This document shows positions 9,802 to 21,469 of a stretch of DNA of 25,263 nt, one piece after another. The notes under the pieces were generated by a model. That model ran no database searches, was not told where the DNA came from, and was given only the letters and a program-made list of their open reading frames with translations. A program made the position numbers and the translations under genes. Source of the stretch: Pelargonium nanum (taxonomy: Eukaryota; Streptophyta; Magnoliopsida; Geraniales; Geraniaceae); the NCBI GenBank assembly GCA_036897485.1, contig JAYMTF010001221.1:1-25263 (forward strand), read 5' to 3'. The first letter of the stretch is position 1; each line of letters opens with the position of its first letter.

Positions 9802-10680
9802 CCCTTGAAGATTGGAAGACACAATGAACACCTCGAGCATCTTCAAAATCACAAAAAACACATTGAATATTGTAGATGAACACGAAGAAAGATATCCGAA
9901 GAACACATTGGAGATTTGAAGAACGTATACATGTGTTTTTTCCTTCAGTTCTCAAACAACTTGAAGATCATGGATGAATGCGAAGAACAACTTGTATATT
10001 TTAAGAAATCTTCGAAAATTGAAAGGAACACAACGAAGATCCAAAGAATATTTATTTGTATTCTTCTTCAACTATAAAACGTTCATAGTAACGAAACCAA
10101 TTGATGTGGTATATCCTCACACTTGAGGCGGGAAACAATTTGTTGATGTCGTCCAACATATTTTGTAGATCTAGAACCGTGTTTCACTTAGTTCGTATTC
10201 GAACTTTTGTTCCTCTAAGTTTGTACTTGAATCGTCTACTACAAAATAAGAACACAGGTTAAGTGAACACCAGTGTGTTGCATTAGAATACACCTTTGGG
10301 GTGATAGTAAGTTAATCAGACCTAACAAATTAAATTCACAATTGTTTGATAAATGTGTTTTGTACCTCAAGAGAAATTTCATAACTGTGATTGGTGGGGA
10401 GTATTTAGGAAATGTAATGTGAATTGAAAACTTTCAAATACGTCAAATTTAGCCATGTGTGCGTTCAATTGGATCTTGGATCGAGTTTTGTGGATTGTGG
10501 ATCAGATCATATGAATTGCGGGTCAAATCAAATGAACTATGAGCTGTATTGGACTGTTAATATGGACCCAAATATTCGATTAAAAAAAACTATATTCGGG
10601 TCGGGCTGGGTCGAGTCTAGTATTTTGCCATGCTGGGTCGGACCAACCCGGTGGGTGTGGGCACCCACTTAAAACATAAA
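9802..10680. repeat. Repeat-like intergenic DNA, possibly a decayed retroelement
   Basis: From 9802 to about 10070 the sequence repeats degenerate 'ttgaagatt...gaagaacac' units (for example near 9805, 9877, 9896, 9912, 9959 and 9979). From 10440 to 10680 it has 'gggtcgggctgggtcg'-like runs resembling decayed plant repeats. No coding domain, LTR pair or target duplication could be defined. Promoter sequence for BMS1 presumably overlaps the right end. Confidence 0.35.
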
Positions 10681-10742
10681 GAGACACTGACTCGTCTATC
10701 TCATCACCACTGATTCACTCCACGTTTGCTGCTCTGGACTCT

Positions 10743-10751
10743 TTAGGGTTT
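10743..10751 (+). promoter_or_regulatory. Telo-box (TTAGGGTTT) in the BMS1 promoter/leader
   Basis: TTAGGGTTT lies 186 bases before the BMS1 start codon, just ahead of a GC-rich leader (10780-10900). Telo-boxes (AAACCCTAA in either orientation) are enriched near transcription starts of plant ribosomal-protein and ribosome-biogenesis genes, which fits the function of BMS1. I see no ATG between it and the start codon. Confidence 0.55.
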
Positions 10752-10936
10752 AAGGTTTTGTAGGAAAAAAAATTAAAAGCGCAGGCCATACTTCAGTTCG
10801 GCGTGCTCAGCCACCATAGCGCCGCCGGCGGATTGTTCCAGTTGCTCGGCCACCACCGAACGCCGCCACAGTCACGAGCTCGTCCTCCCGGAGCAAGACA
10901 CATCACAATCGATCTTCCAGTAGGATTTTGTTGAGT

Positions 10937-13900
10937 ATGGCTGATTCTGGTAACCAGGATCGGTCACATAAAGCTCACAGAACCAGCAAGTCTGGTGCGT
11001 CTGCGAAGAAGAAGGGAAAACCGAATAAGAAGCAGGATGGTGGTGACAATTCGGAGGCCCGAAAGCAAAACCCCAAGGTTTGCTATCTGTTTGATTGTTT
11101 TGTTGAAGTGTATAGTGCTGGAATCCATATATTTGCATTTACTCAATTTTCAATGCTAATGTTTGTATGTTAGGCATTTGCATTTAATTCCAACACAAAA
11201 GCCAAGCGTCTGCAATCTCGTTCTGTTGAGAAAGAACAGCGCAAGCTTCGTGTTCCGACCATTGACCGGACCTATGGCGAACCAGCCCCTTATGTTGTTG
11301 TGGTCCACGGACCTCCCCAGGTATATTAAAGTTCTTTTGTGGTTATAACAAGTTGGTGAGTAGTGACTATTTGTGGGTTGATAACTTGGTATCACAATTT
11401 GTTGGTTTTAGGTTGGGAAGTCTCTGCTGATAAAATCACTCATAAAGCATTACACAAGGCATAATTTACCAGAAGTTAGAGGCCCAATTACTATTGTATC
11501 AGGTTTGTAGTTTTGCTTCAATGCTTTTTGCTTAAGTAGATCCTATGCTGCATAGACACGGGAAACAGACGACACAAATATGCTGCCGACATGCAATTTT
11601 AAAAAATATCATAGACATGGATACACTAAGAATAATAAACATAATTTATATTTGTTATATTAGTGCAATGTGTTTTATAGTGTCGAATAATTTCAATCAA
11701 TTCATTTTTAGAAAAAAATGTGGGATACGTAAGGTGTGAAACACGTGTCCAGTTATAAGCATAACTAAACGTAAAATGACACATGTCCGAAGAGTTTTCG
11801 AGAGTCCCACGATGTGTATCGGGTATGTTGAGAAGATGAGAGTGTTCGTGCATCATAGAGTAGATCAATAATCAGTTAGCACTTAGCACTATTATAGATT
11901 TGAGGTGTATTAAGCAATTATTCTCGAGAGTCGAGACCATAGCTTCCTTCTCTTATTAGCACATTGTTCATAGTTTCTTGCCCTCACATGCATAAATCAT
12001 ATACACTCTACAGTGGTCAGTGGTTTTGTTGAAGTCCTCACTTCTTAGATTTTTGGTTATATAGATTATATACATGCGTGTAGGGGCAGGATCAAGTGAC
12101 TCATGGTGCAAACTGCTTATTACATGTTAAATAAAATATAATATCATTATATTTTTCCATACTACCTGCTAATTAGGTTTGCAAACCTATGGGTGAAAAC
12201 TATCAATGCATATAGTATTCTAGGAGTTTTAAATTTTTTCTTGGCAAAACTTCAGACCGATTTATTTGTAAGTGACACATGTTCTACATGTGTATAAATA
12301 AGCCTAATATATTAGTGATTTCATGTAGATGCTTGATTAGACCCTGATATGGTTTTATATAATATATCAAACATTAATTTATAGTTGTGAATAGTTCTTT
12401 TAGTGTACCGTTTTCTTAATTGTGTTATTGAATATGCTAGGTAAGCAAAGGCGGTTACAGTTTGTGGAATGCCCTAATGATATTAACGGCATGATCGATG
12501 CTGCAAAGTTTGCCGATTTAGCTTTGCTTCTCATAGATGGAAGTTATGGTTTTGAAATGGTAAGATATTATTGTTCATAACATTTGTTTTACATGAAACT
12601 TTGGAAGTAATAATAAAATCTGTGCTCTAGTTGGAAGCTGGCTATGAATTCAACCTTTTGCAGTTTGGTCTATTATAATTTTATTTGTACATTTCAACTT
12701 TCAAGATAGTTTTACCTGTCTGTTTCCAGATTATTGAATAATTGTCTTAAATATTTAAGCCACCCTTTTTATCTGGGTGTTTTTTCTTGTTACTGAGGCT
12801 GTTTCCCTATTTTGTTAGTAATAAGTACTGCTTTTCAGTTTCTGATGGATTCACCAATTTTTACGTTTAGTGGTTCTCTCTTCCTTTCTTCCTAAAAGGT
12901 TGTTAGGTCGTATGTTCTGATTTTTATACGTGCATGTTTGTGCTTTGACAGGAAACTTTTGAATTTCTTAATATATTGCAAGTTCATGGGTTCCCAAAGG
13001 TTATGGGTGTTCTTACACATCTTGATAAGTTCAGTGATGTAAAGAAACTGAAAAAAACAAAGCAGCGTCTCAAGCATCGTTTCTGGACTGAAATCTATGA
13101 TGGAGCAAAATTATTCTATTTATCTGGTCTTATACATGGAAAGTAAGTACATTCTCATGGACGTGATATATGAAAACTAGAGACATCTCTACGAGGTCAC
13201 GTTTGATTTATTTATTTTACATTGAACAGGTATGCTAAGCGTGAAATTCACAACCTGGCACGATTTATTTCCGTTATGAAATTTCATCCATTGTCATGGA
13301 GAGCTGCTCATCCTTATATTTTAGTAGATCGTTTTGAAGACGTAACTCCTCCCGAGAAAGTGCGTATGGATAGCAAGTGTGATAGAAATGTCACACTTTA
13401 TGGTTATTTGCGAGGTTGCAATATGAAAAAAGGAACTAAGGTATGTATTTTCAGTTATTGCATGACTTCTTTCTGATCTGTATTTGTATGAAACTAGATT
13501 TTCAAGAGTAGTTTAGGAGTGATGTTCTTGAACATTTGGAACTTGGTAAATAATTGTTCTTCTAGAGTTATATTTATTGGTCTACCATGTGAAGTGACTA
13601 GACTAGTAGTAAACTAAATTACACGTGACACAGAATATTGTCTACTTGTTCATGTTCATATTTATAATGACTGCATTTTAGGATTCTTATCTAAGTTAGA
13701 AAAAAATTTATGTACTATATTCAGAAATGTTTCTGGTGCATTGAGATTTTGGCTTGGCTCATGGGAAGAGAAATAGCTTTGCTGCTGGTTCTTACGTGTA
13801 AAATACAGTTATGACTTAATATTATTTTGCAATTCATCGCACCACAATAAACTAGTTTGGGCTTCTGACATTAATCTCTTCTGCATTGAGGCTGGCTTTT

Positions 13901-16900
13901 TGCTCGGAGCAGATATAAGCATTTCTTTTAAGTTTGAAACATATCCTTGGTTGTATTTGTGAGGATCATACATTTGTTACTACAATCATAATGTTGAGAT
14001 CTAATGCTGTTTGTAAATCAGGTGCATATTGCTGGTGTTGGTGATTACGGTTTGGCCAGTATTACAGGATTACCTGATCCATGTCCCTTACCGTCAGCTG
14101 CAAAAAAGAAGGGACTACGTGATAAGGAGAAACTATTTTATGCACCCATGTCTGGCCTTGGGGATCTCTTATATGATAAGGATGCTGTCTACATAAACAT
14201 AAATGACCATTTGGTTCAATTTTCTAAACCTGATGATGAACATGGGGGAGGGACTCAGAAAGGTTCTTGTCAGTTCGTTGTTTTACAGATTCTATTTGTT
14301 CGACTTTTCAGTAGAATGATACTTTCAAATCTGTCTTTTGTTCATTGGAGTGGAAAAAAATGTCACCTTTGATTTTCTTTTATTTCTTTAACAATAATGG
14401 CGAATTATGCGAACAAGACTTGTAGGAAATCACCCATCTCTTCTTCCTCCATGCTTTTGCTCTGTCTAAAATATATATTTTTCTGTTTTAATAGGGAAGG
14501 ACCAAGATGTAGGCGAGGTTTTGGTGAAATCACTTCAAAATATGAAATATTCGGTTGATGAGAAGTTAAACAACAGCTTCATTAACCTTTTCGGCCATCA
14601 GCGTAATGCATCATCAAAAGCTCTAGGTGATGCAAATGATACTCGTGAAGCTGTACAGTCAGGTGAAGACAGTGGTGGTGAGGATCTGGATGATTCAGAA
14701 TCATCAGATGATGATGTTCATGACACTTCAGAGCAGCAACATCTTAATGATGATAAATTGAAGGAACATGTTGAATTACATAATGGAAGGATGAGAAGAA
14801 AAGCTATCTTTGGAAATAAAATTGAGAATGATGTTCTTGAGGTAATTTATGCTAATTAACATTGTGTTTATGGACTTAGTTTGTTACTGGACAATATTTG
14901 TTATTTATTTATTTTTCTTCAAAGAGTTGTTTAATCTAGCATATTCTTAGAAACTACTGGTTGCCGGAATATTTTTAAAACTTGTATATTCGTAGCATAA
15001 TAGGTTTAGCACTTGTTCTTGGTGCTTTGCCCTATTTGCATATAATAAGGATTTTATCTGTATATGATATATACCTATATTGGGAAAAGTTCTGAAATTC
15101 TGTTTGCTATATTTAGCTGTGCTTACGTTTTAGAATATTCATTTTTCTCCACAATTTATACATGACAGGATTCAGATGGAGATGATGAAGAGGAAGGTGA
15201 AGATGGAGACGAAGAGGATGATGCTGATAGTCAGGCATCTTACGATACCGACAGTCCAGGAGCCGATGAAGATGGTGATGAAAGTGACGGTAGATTCTTC
15301 TCTCTTAAAATGAACAAGTTGTATTTTCAATCATTTTGTTGAGTTTATGGCACCTGTTGCTTATTTACTGTGGCAGGCCAGATTTATCTTATGCAGTCTT
15401 CTAAAGATTTCCTTTTGTTTTTTTCTTGCTCTTTTGAATTGTTTGGGGGTTATAGGGGATGATATGGGAAATGTTTCTAAGTGGAAAGAATCTTTGGTGG
15501 AGAGGACTACCTCAAGACGCAATATTAACCTTATGCAACTTGTATATGGGAGCTCTTCATCTTCCTCAGCAACCACTACTAATGCAGCACAGGCTAGTAG
15601 CGATGATGAGGAGAGTGATGGAGATGATTTCTTCAAGCCAAAAGGAGAAGGAAAAAAGGTTTGTCTTAGTACATACTGCACCATTGTTGTTGCTTGACTT
15701 ATGATGTAAAGTGTCCTTGTTTCCTGTGTAAGATGTATTTGCCTGAATAATCACGACTAACTTGATTTTGTGCTCGATGTTGTGCTTCATTTATTGTAGA
15801 AATTAAGAGAGGGAACTGATTTTGAAAATGTCAATTCCGAGGACTGTTCTAAATTTTCAAATATCTCAAACATAAAAAACTGGAAAGAGGAAGAACTTAT
15901 TGAAAGTATTCGTGATCGTTTTGTCACTGGGGATTGGTCAAAAGCTGCTCGCAGAAATCAACTCTCAGACGCTAATGCTGAAGATGGTGAGACTAATGGC
16001 GAAGATGATGACACTGTCTATGGTGATTTTGAAGATTTAGAAACAGGAGAGAAGCATGAAGGCCATCAAGCGGATGATAATCTCCACAAGGAAGACGCAT
16101 CAGTAATTGAGGAGCGGAGGCGGAAAAAGCTTGCTCTTCGTGCAAAATTTGATGCTCAATATCCTTTATAATCACGATTATGTTGTTTACTTCTTTACAA
16201 AGGGTCAATTCTCTCTCTCTCTCTCTTGGGTGGGTGGTGGGAGGAGGGATTGTTGTTTGATGATGTTAAAGCATTGTTGCATATTGGAAGTTTAATTAGT
16301 TTTCTGTAGATGGCATGTATGATTTTATTTTGGATTTACCATGACTTTTTTTTATAATACATCCTCTGCTTTCAATGGGTGGTGTAAGATCCTTTTTTGT
16401 GACCTTAACTGTGATCTACGTATGAAGGATCTGAATCTCAGGATGAGGAGATTGATGAAACAGATGGGACAAAGTTTCAGCGTGGCCAAGCCAATGAAAT
16501 CGGTTATGTTGACAAGGTAAACTTCTTTGTACTTGTAATTTTTTTACGTTAGTATTTTTGCTAGTATGATGTGATATATTGTAACTCTTGCTTGGATCTT
16601 GCAGTTGAGGGAAGAGATAGAACTTCGAAAACAAATTAATATAGCCGAGCTTAACGATCTTGATGAGGCTACTCGGTTGGAAGTAGAGGGATTCCGGACA
16701 GGGACTTATGTGAGATTGGAGGTTCATGATGTTCCCTTTGAGATGGTTGAACATTTTGACCCACACCATCCTACTTTGGTTGGAGGAATTGGTCTTGGGG
16801 AGGAAAATGTTGGATACATGCAGGTTTGTTTCATTAATTCTCATTTTAATGTACTTCAATATTGATAGGTGCCATTTCTCATCTGTGTACCAGAGGCTGC

Positions 16901-19900
16901 TTTTGTTTCTCATCATTTCATGCTTGAATATGGTTTTGTGAGAGTTCTTCAATTGACTTTTCCCCTTAGCTGTTTGGCTGTGAATAACTTGCCATTTACT
17001 TGGGAGTTCCCATCTTCTAAGTAGCTTGTATAAAGTAATGCAAGTTTAGACTACTTGACCATTACCGATTAATGATGAGTGTGATGAATCATCATTCTAG
17101 AATATTCAAAGAGATGATGCCAACTTGCCCATTTTTCCTTTTGGTATATGAGGGAATAAAATTTTACAATATCTAGGATTTAGCGAGGCAAGCGAATTAC
17201 ATGTGCCGATAGCAAGTTCCTAATAGCTGTAGCAAACAAAAAAAAAAAAAAACCCTGTTAGATTTACTATTATTATATCAAAATGGAACTTGATGGAATA
17301 ACATCTTAACTAAAATGAAGTAAATCACAGAAACTCATTTGATTCAATAGGAGTGGTACACATTTACTTGATAGTATTACCTTAAATTTTGCCTTCATAG
17401 TTTCATATTCACATGTTTTATTACCTTGAAAGTGTTGTGTTTTTATCCAACCTCATATATAAAAAAATTTATACATGCATCATGTATAGGCAAGGTTTAA
17501 ACGGCACCGATGGCACAAGAAAGTACTAAAGACGAGGGATCCCATAATTGTTTCTATTGGATGGAGGCGTTACCAAACTACACCTGTTTACGCCATTGAA
17601 GATTGCAATGGAAGGCATCGCATGCTCAAGTATACACCTGAACACATGCATTGCCTTGCCATGTTCTGGGGCCCTCTTGCTCCTCCGAACACTGGAGTGG
17701 TTGCGGTTCAGAATTTATCAAATAATCAGGTCTGATATATCCTTCATTCTTTAATGTTTCTTGAAATTGTTCACAGATGTTTGGAATTGTGAAATCAATT
17801 TTTTTTATGCTCATGTTGATAGTGTTCAACTTATAGTACGTAAAGGATGTGCTTAAATGATTAGAGTACTGTACCATATCCAATTCTAATAGGAGATACG
17901 AATTGAGAGCAATTAAGCTAATTAGTAATCCTGCCACGTGATTACATCTAAAAAAGTGAATAGAAATTACTAAGAGGCTGATACATTAACTGGTTTTGGT
18001 GTTTGCTGGTCTATGACTCTAGGCTTTCTACCTGAAACATATCTTATAGATTTGGTTGAAATTTGAGTTATTGGTTGTGACTAGGAGTCCGCATAATCAC
18101 GACTTTCCATGTAGCGGAAATATGCGTTTTTCCCAAATGCAAATGAATCACTTGAGAAGTTAATATCAAGATAATTGGATATCCATTAATTGGGTTTAGA
18201 TGATGATTCAAATTGGTCAGTTTGCTCCAAATATAAATACAAAAATTTAAAATTTATATGCGTCATTTTAGATTAATTATTATAAACACATGTTTTTATC
18301 TTCTTAAAACAAAAGTATCCTTTGTATTTATAATACTCTCTGTCCCAAAATAAGTGTCATAAATTAGTACACTTTTGCATGCATAAATTATGGACATTGT
18401 TAAATGATGTTTGTTTGTGTGAAATTCAAGTACACAGGCAGATACTAGAGGCTGTTTAGCTGCAGAAAGAAAATGTTCCAAAAAAATCTGAAAACTGTTT
18501 TCAGTTGTGCAATTTTCTAAATAGCAAACAAATGAACAAGTTTTCCAAGATTTCTTATATATGAGGGGAAAGCATTAAACTAGAAAATGAAACTGAGAAC
18601 AGTTTTCCACAACTAAACAGGGCCTATAATTTCTCTCCTTGGCATACAGAAGCTTTGAACATAGTCAAGAGATGTTATCTTTCGTGAACTTGAAGCACAT
18701 AGGGAGATGTGACACTGCATTTGTTCTCTTTTCCCTGTTTTTTTTGCCTCTTTAGTCTGTTCTTTGTTTTTGAGCATCTTTCTCTTGCCAGGCAAAATTT
18801 AGGATCACGGCAACTGCAGTTGTACTTGAGTTCAACCATGCGGCACGTATAGTAAAGAAAATCAAGCTGGTTGGGCATCCGTGCAAGATCTTCAAGAAAA
18901 CAGCTCTTATCAAAGATATGTTTACTTCAGATCTTGAAGTAGCTCGCTTTGAAGGTGCGGCTATTAAAACCGTCAGTGGAATCCGGGGCCAAGTGAAGAA
19001 GGTATTTTAATATCTTTTAGAATTTTCTATTTGTATTTTCTATTCTTTTTTGTTCATTTTAGAGTAATCTGTCATATTTTTTCTTGGCTAACAAATTATA
19101 TTGCATTGGCCACTGTTTTATACTCAAAAGGCACAGCCAAACAGTCCACAACCACAAGCAGAACTAGTGTTTTCTAAGAAGGAACATTCATGTGTACCAT
19201 GTAATTAATATATGGAATTAATTTTATAGGGGCATAGATCTATAAAAATAAAAGTGAAAATAAGGAGTACGTTTATCTTATGTAAGGGAAGACTGATTTG
19301 ATTAATTTCTTATTGTTTTTAAATTTATCAGGCTGCAAAAGAAGAGATTGGTAATGAACCAAAAAGGAAGGGAGGACAGCCTAGAGAAGGAATTGCCAGA
19401 TGCACCTTTGAAGATCGAATTCTTATGAGTGACATTGTCTTCTTGCGTGCTTGGACCCAAGTTGAAGTGCCGAGCTTTTATAACCCGTTGACAACAGCAT
19501 TGCAACCTCGTGAACGGACCTGGCAAGGGATGAAAACCGTTGCTGAATTGAGGAGGGAACAGAATCTTCCAATTCCCGTGAACAAGGACTCGCTCTACAA
19601 GGTAATATCCTACGGGTCTACGTTAGCTAAATTATTTCCCCTTTCTCCCTCTGCCCTCCGCGAACTGTAGTTTTTTTTTCTTTTTAATATCATGTTAATA
19701 ATAATTAGTTAATTGTTTTTCTATTAACAGCCAATTGAAAGAAAAAAGCGGAAGTTCAACCCATTGGTGATTCCCAAGTCGTTACAGGCTGCTCTACCAT
19801 TTGCATCAAAGCCCAAGGACATACGTAGCCGGAAACGGCCACTCCTTGAGAATAAAAGAGCTGTTGTCATGGAACCTCATGAGAAACAAGTTCATAAACT

Positions 19901-20933
19901 TGTTCAACACCTTCAATTGATTAGAAATGAAAAGGTACGCTACTCTATAATGAATTCCATTGAAACCCTAAGTTGTCCTTTGCTACATTGTTTCTAGCCA
20001 TCAAGTTATATATTATTTATTTGACTTAAACAAAATTACCACCATTTCTTTCCAGTAGTTTTTTGCTATGCAACTATTCTATTTTTCTTAGTTTTGTTAA
20101 TATTTTTCTGTTTTCATTTTGAATTGTTGATTATAAAAAGGGTTAGTAAATGGTGATAGCCATATCAGCCTGCTCACATGAGTATTGGTGCTGCTTGTAT
20201 CATGTAGTCGTCATAACAGTGTTTAAGATTGTGTGCATGCTAGCTCTTCACATTATACGATGGTATCTTTGTCATAACAGTGTTTCAACATTGTGTGCAT
20301 GCTAGCTCCTCACATTAGACTATGGTATCTTTGGTATCCTGTGATAGATTATGAGTTTTGACATCGATACATACTCAGAATGTTCTGAGGCATGTTGTGG
20401 AAGCAAATGGGAAATATGAATTATGTAATTGGTTATTATGGGTGTGTTAATGTTTGTTTCACTCTTGAATTTGGGTTCTTTGCAACTAGATCATAAATAA
20501 ACTTTGCATGCTATCTGTATACAAAGCACGTGTATGGACAGACCTGTGATTTTGTGTCAAATAAACAATCTCGGTGTTGAATGCCATGTGACTTCTGGAG
20601 TTGTGTAGTGCTTTGGATTGTTTGATACTTTTGTATTAGTGTCCCCCACCACACACATTCTTAAAAATAAAATAAAAATCTTAGCTCTTAATGTTTTAGA
20701 GGTTTTTCAACCAAAACCTCCCTGTAAACAAAGGAAATCTCCTGATTAACGTTGTTTGATTTATGCAGATGAAGAAGCGGAAGCTTAAAGAAGTGGAGAA
20801 AAAGAAAGTAGTCGAGAAAGAGAAAGCCAAAGAGGAGCTGGTATCAAAGAAGCGCCAGAGGGAAGAAAGACGGGATAGATACAGATTGCAAGAGAAACTA
20901 AAGAAGAAAAGCCGGCGAAATGCAGATGGTTGA
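10937..20933 (+). CDS. BMS1: Ribosome biogenesis GTPase BMS1, complete, 18 exons
   Basis: Exons: 10937-11077, 11174-11320, 11412-11502, 12441-12559, 12952-13142, 13230-13440, 14022-14262, 14495-14841, 15169-15289, 15456-15658, 15800-16158, 16420-16516, 16605-16823, 17490-17729, 18792-19001, 19332-19601, 19731-19934, 20769-20933. They join in phase to 1191 aa. BMS1 is the nucleolar GTPase of the SSU processome; with RCL1 it acts in early 40S assembly and pre-rRNA cleavage. Visible parts: Lys-rich N-terminus, P-loop GPPQVGKS (about 93-100), G4-like THLD (188-191), AARP2CN region (around 285-315), an acidic Asp/Glu/Ser-rich middle (about 415-725), the conserved C-terminal RIBIOP_C/DUF663 region (about 800-1110), and a Lys/Glu-rich coiled tail. 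All introns are GT-AG except intron 11, which is AT-AC. Start: ATG at 10937; an in-frame TTG at 10928 is not needed. Length is close to the Arabidopsis protein as I recall it. Confidence 0.96.
11535..11866. mobile_element. Nonautonomous DNA transposon with perfect 8-bp target-site duplication, in BMS1 intron 3
   Basis: AGTAGATC occurs at 11535-11542 and again at 11859-11866, exactly flanking a 316-bp element (11543-11858). The ends form an imperfect inverted repeat: CTATGCTGCATAGACAC at the left against CTATGATGCACGAACAC read inward from the right (13 of 17 match). The interior has many short gtgtc/gacac motifs and no ORF of note. An 8-bp duplication is the mark of the hAT superfamily, though these end bases are not the usual hAT CAGGG type. 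It accounts for about a third of the 938-nt intron. Confidence 0.8.
16159..16419 (+). other. BMS1: AT-AC (U12-type) intron 11 of BMS1
   Basis: The coding exon ends ...AAATTTGATGCTCA at 16158 and the next bases are ATATCCTTT, the exact U12-type AT-AC donor consensus. At the other end CCTTAAC (16403-16409), a U12 branch-site match, lies 10-11 bases before the terminal AC at 16418-16419. Joining 16158 to 16420 restores phase and gives [16 protein letters not shown], the expected BMS1 sequence. Reading on instead gives a stop after AQYPL. No GT-AG pair preserves this conserved junction. Confidence 0.92.
16210..16226. repeat. CT dinucleotide microsatellite
   Basis: An uninterrupted run of about eight CT units lies inside the AT-AC intron of BMS1, well away from its donor and branch site. 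It is likely to be length-polymorphic. Confidence 0.9.
18334..18360 (+). mobile_element. Solitary Stowaway-like MITE terminus
   Basis: TACTCTCTGTCCCAAAATAA, continuing GTGTCAT, closely matches the Stowaway (Tc1/mariner MITE) end, TACTCCCTCCGTCCCAAAATAA... No inverted partner is found downstream in the intron, so only one end of an element appears to survive. Confidence 0.55.
18446..18626. mobile_element. Small MITE with inverted ends in BMS1 intron 14
   Basis: The left end TAGAGGCTGTTTAGCTGCAG and the inward reading of the right end, TAGGCCCTGTTTAGTTGTGG, form an imperfect terminal inverted repeat around a core CTGTTTAG. The 181-bp interior contains a short palindrome (gaaaactgttttcag near 18489) and no coding capacity. 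Termini of the 'GGCC(C)TGTTTGG' kind are common in plant hAT and PIF/Harbinger MITEs. No convincing target-site duplication was found. Confidence 0.6.
20210..20332. repeat. Two-copy tandem duplication (~61 bp) in BMS1 intron 17
   Basis: Copy one (20210-20270) and copy two (20271-20332) both begin gtcataacagtgttt, contain gtgtgcatgctagctc and end ggtatcttt. They differ by a few substitutions and one indel, so the duplication is not recent. It lies far from both splice sites. Confidence 0.9.
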
Positions 20934-21469
20934 TAGACACTAAGTCCCTGAATGTGAAATGGTTTTAGGGATTGCTGAAACCAGCAACCATTTTTGTCAA
21001 CTTGAAAGAGACTTGTGTATTTCAATTATGCTTGAATGGTTAATTTTATAGATAATGTACCAATGTTTAAAATGTGTATTTGAGTGTATTAAAATTTTGT
21101 GCCTTTATCAAGTTTTTTTTGGGTATCATGTATGAATTTGGAGAAAATTCTTTTGATTTTATTGTTTTAGTGCCTCTGTTAGGCTGAGTCTTAACTTGTG
21201 TGAGTCACCACAGATTCTAACTCAACAAGCCCAAAGAGAAAATAAGGTTATACAAAAAAAACAAAAGTTCATAAGTTTCTAAAGTGGTATAAGAGTTCTT
21301 TTGAAATAACCAAAAATGGAAAAATCTATACATAACAATATCAAGTTGCACCTTATGATGCTTTGCAAACCATGACATGACCAACATATATATAGTAAAG
21401 ACAATGGCAGTACAAGTCACAAGAGACCCGCCCTCGGTCATATAACTTTGATAAAACAAACTCGAAGAC
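20934..21469. other. Convergent 3' ends of BMS1 and the U-box gene
   Basis: The BMS1 stop (TGA, 20931-20933) and the stop of the minus-strand U-box gene (21470-21472) are 536 bases apart, so both 3' UTRs must fit here. The BMS1 3' UTR probably ends around 21050-21120 (A/T-rich, with taattttatagataatg). The U-box 3' UTR would run left from 21469. No coding sequence or repeat is seen. Confidence 0.6.

Noticed and set aside
10928..10936. Upstream in-frame TTG as the BMS1 start
   Set aside because: The ATG at 10937 is the normal start and gives the family N-terminus (MADS...); no need for a non-ATG start.
16139..16427. GT-AG alternative for BMS1 intron 11 (GT at 16139 with AG at 16426-16427)
   Set aside because: It would delete conserved residues on both sides (AKFDAQ and YEG), whereas the AT-AC borders keep phase and match all U12 signals.
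17070..17200. Possible box C/D snoRNA in BMS1 intron 13 (ATGATGA near 17072)
   Set aside because: No CTGA box D at a fitting distance and no terminal stem was found.
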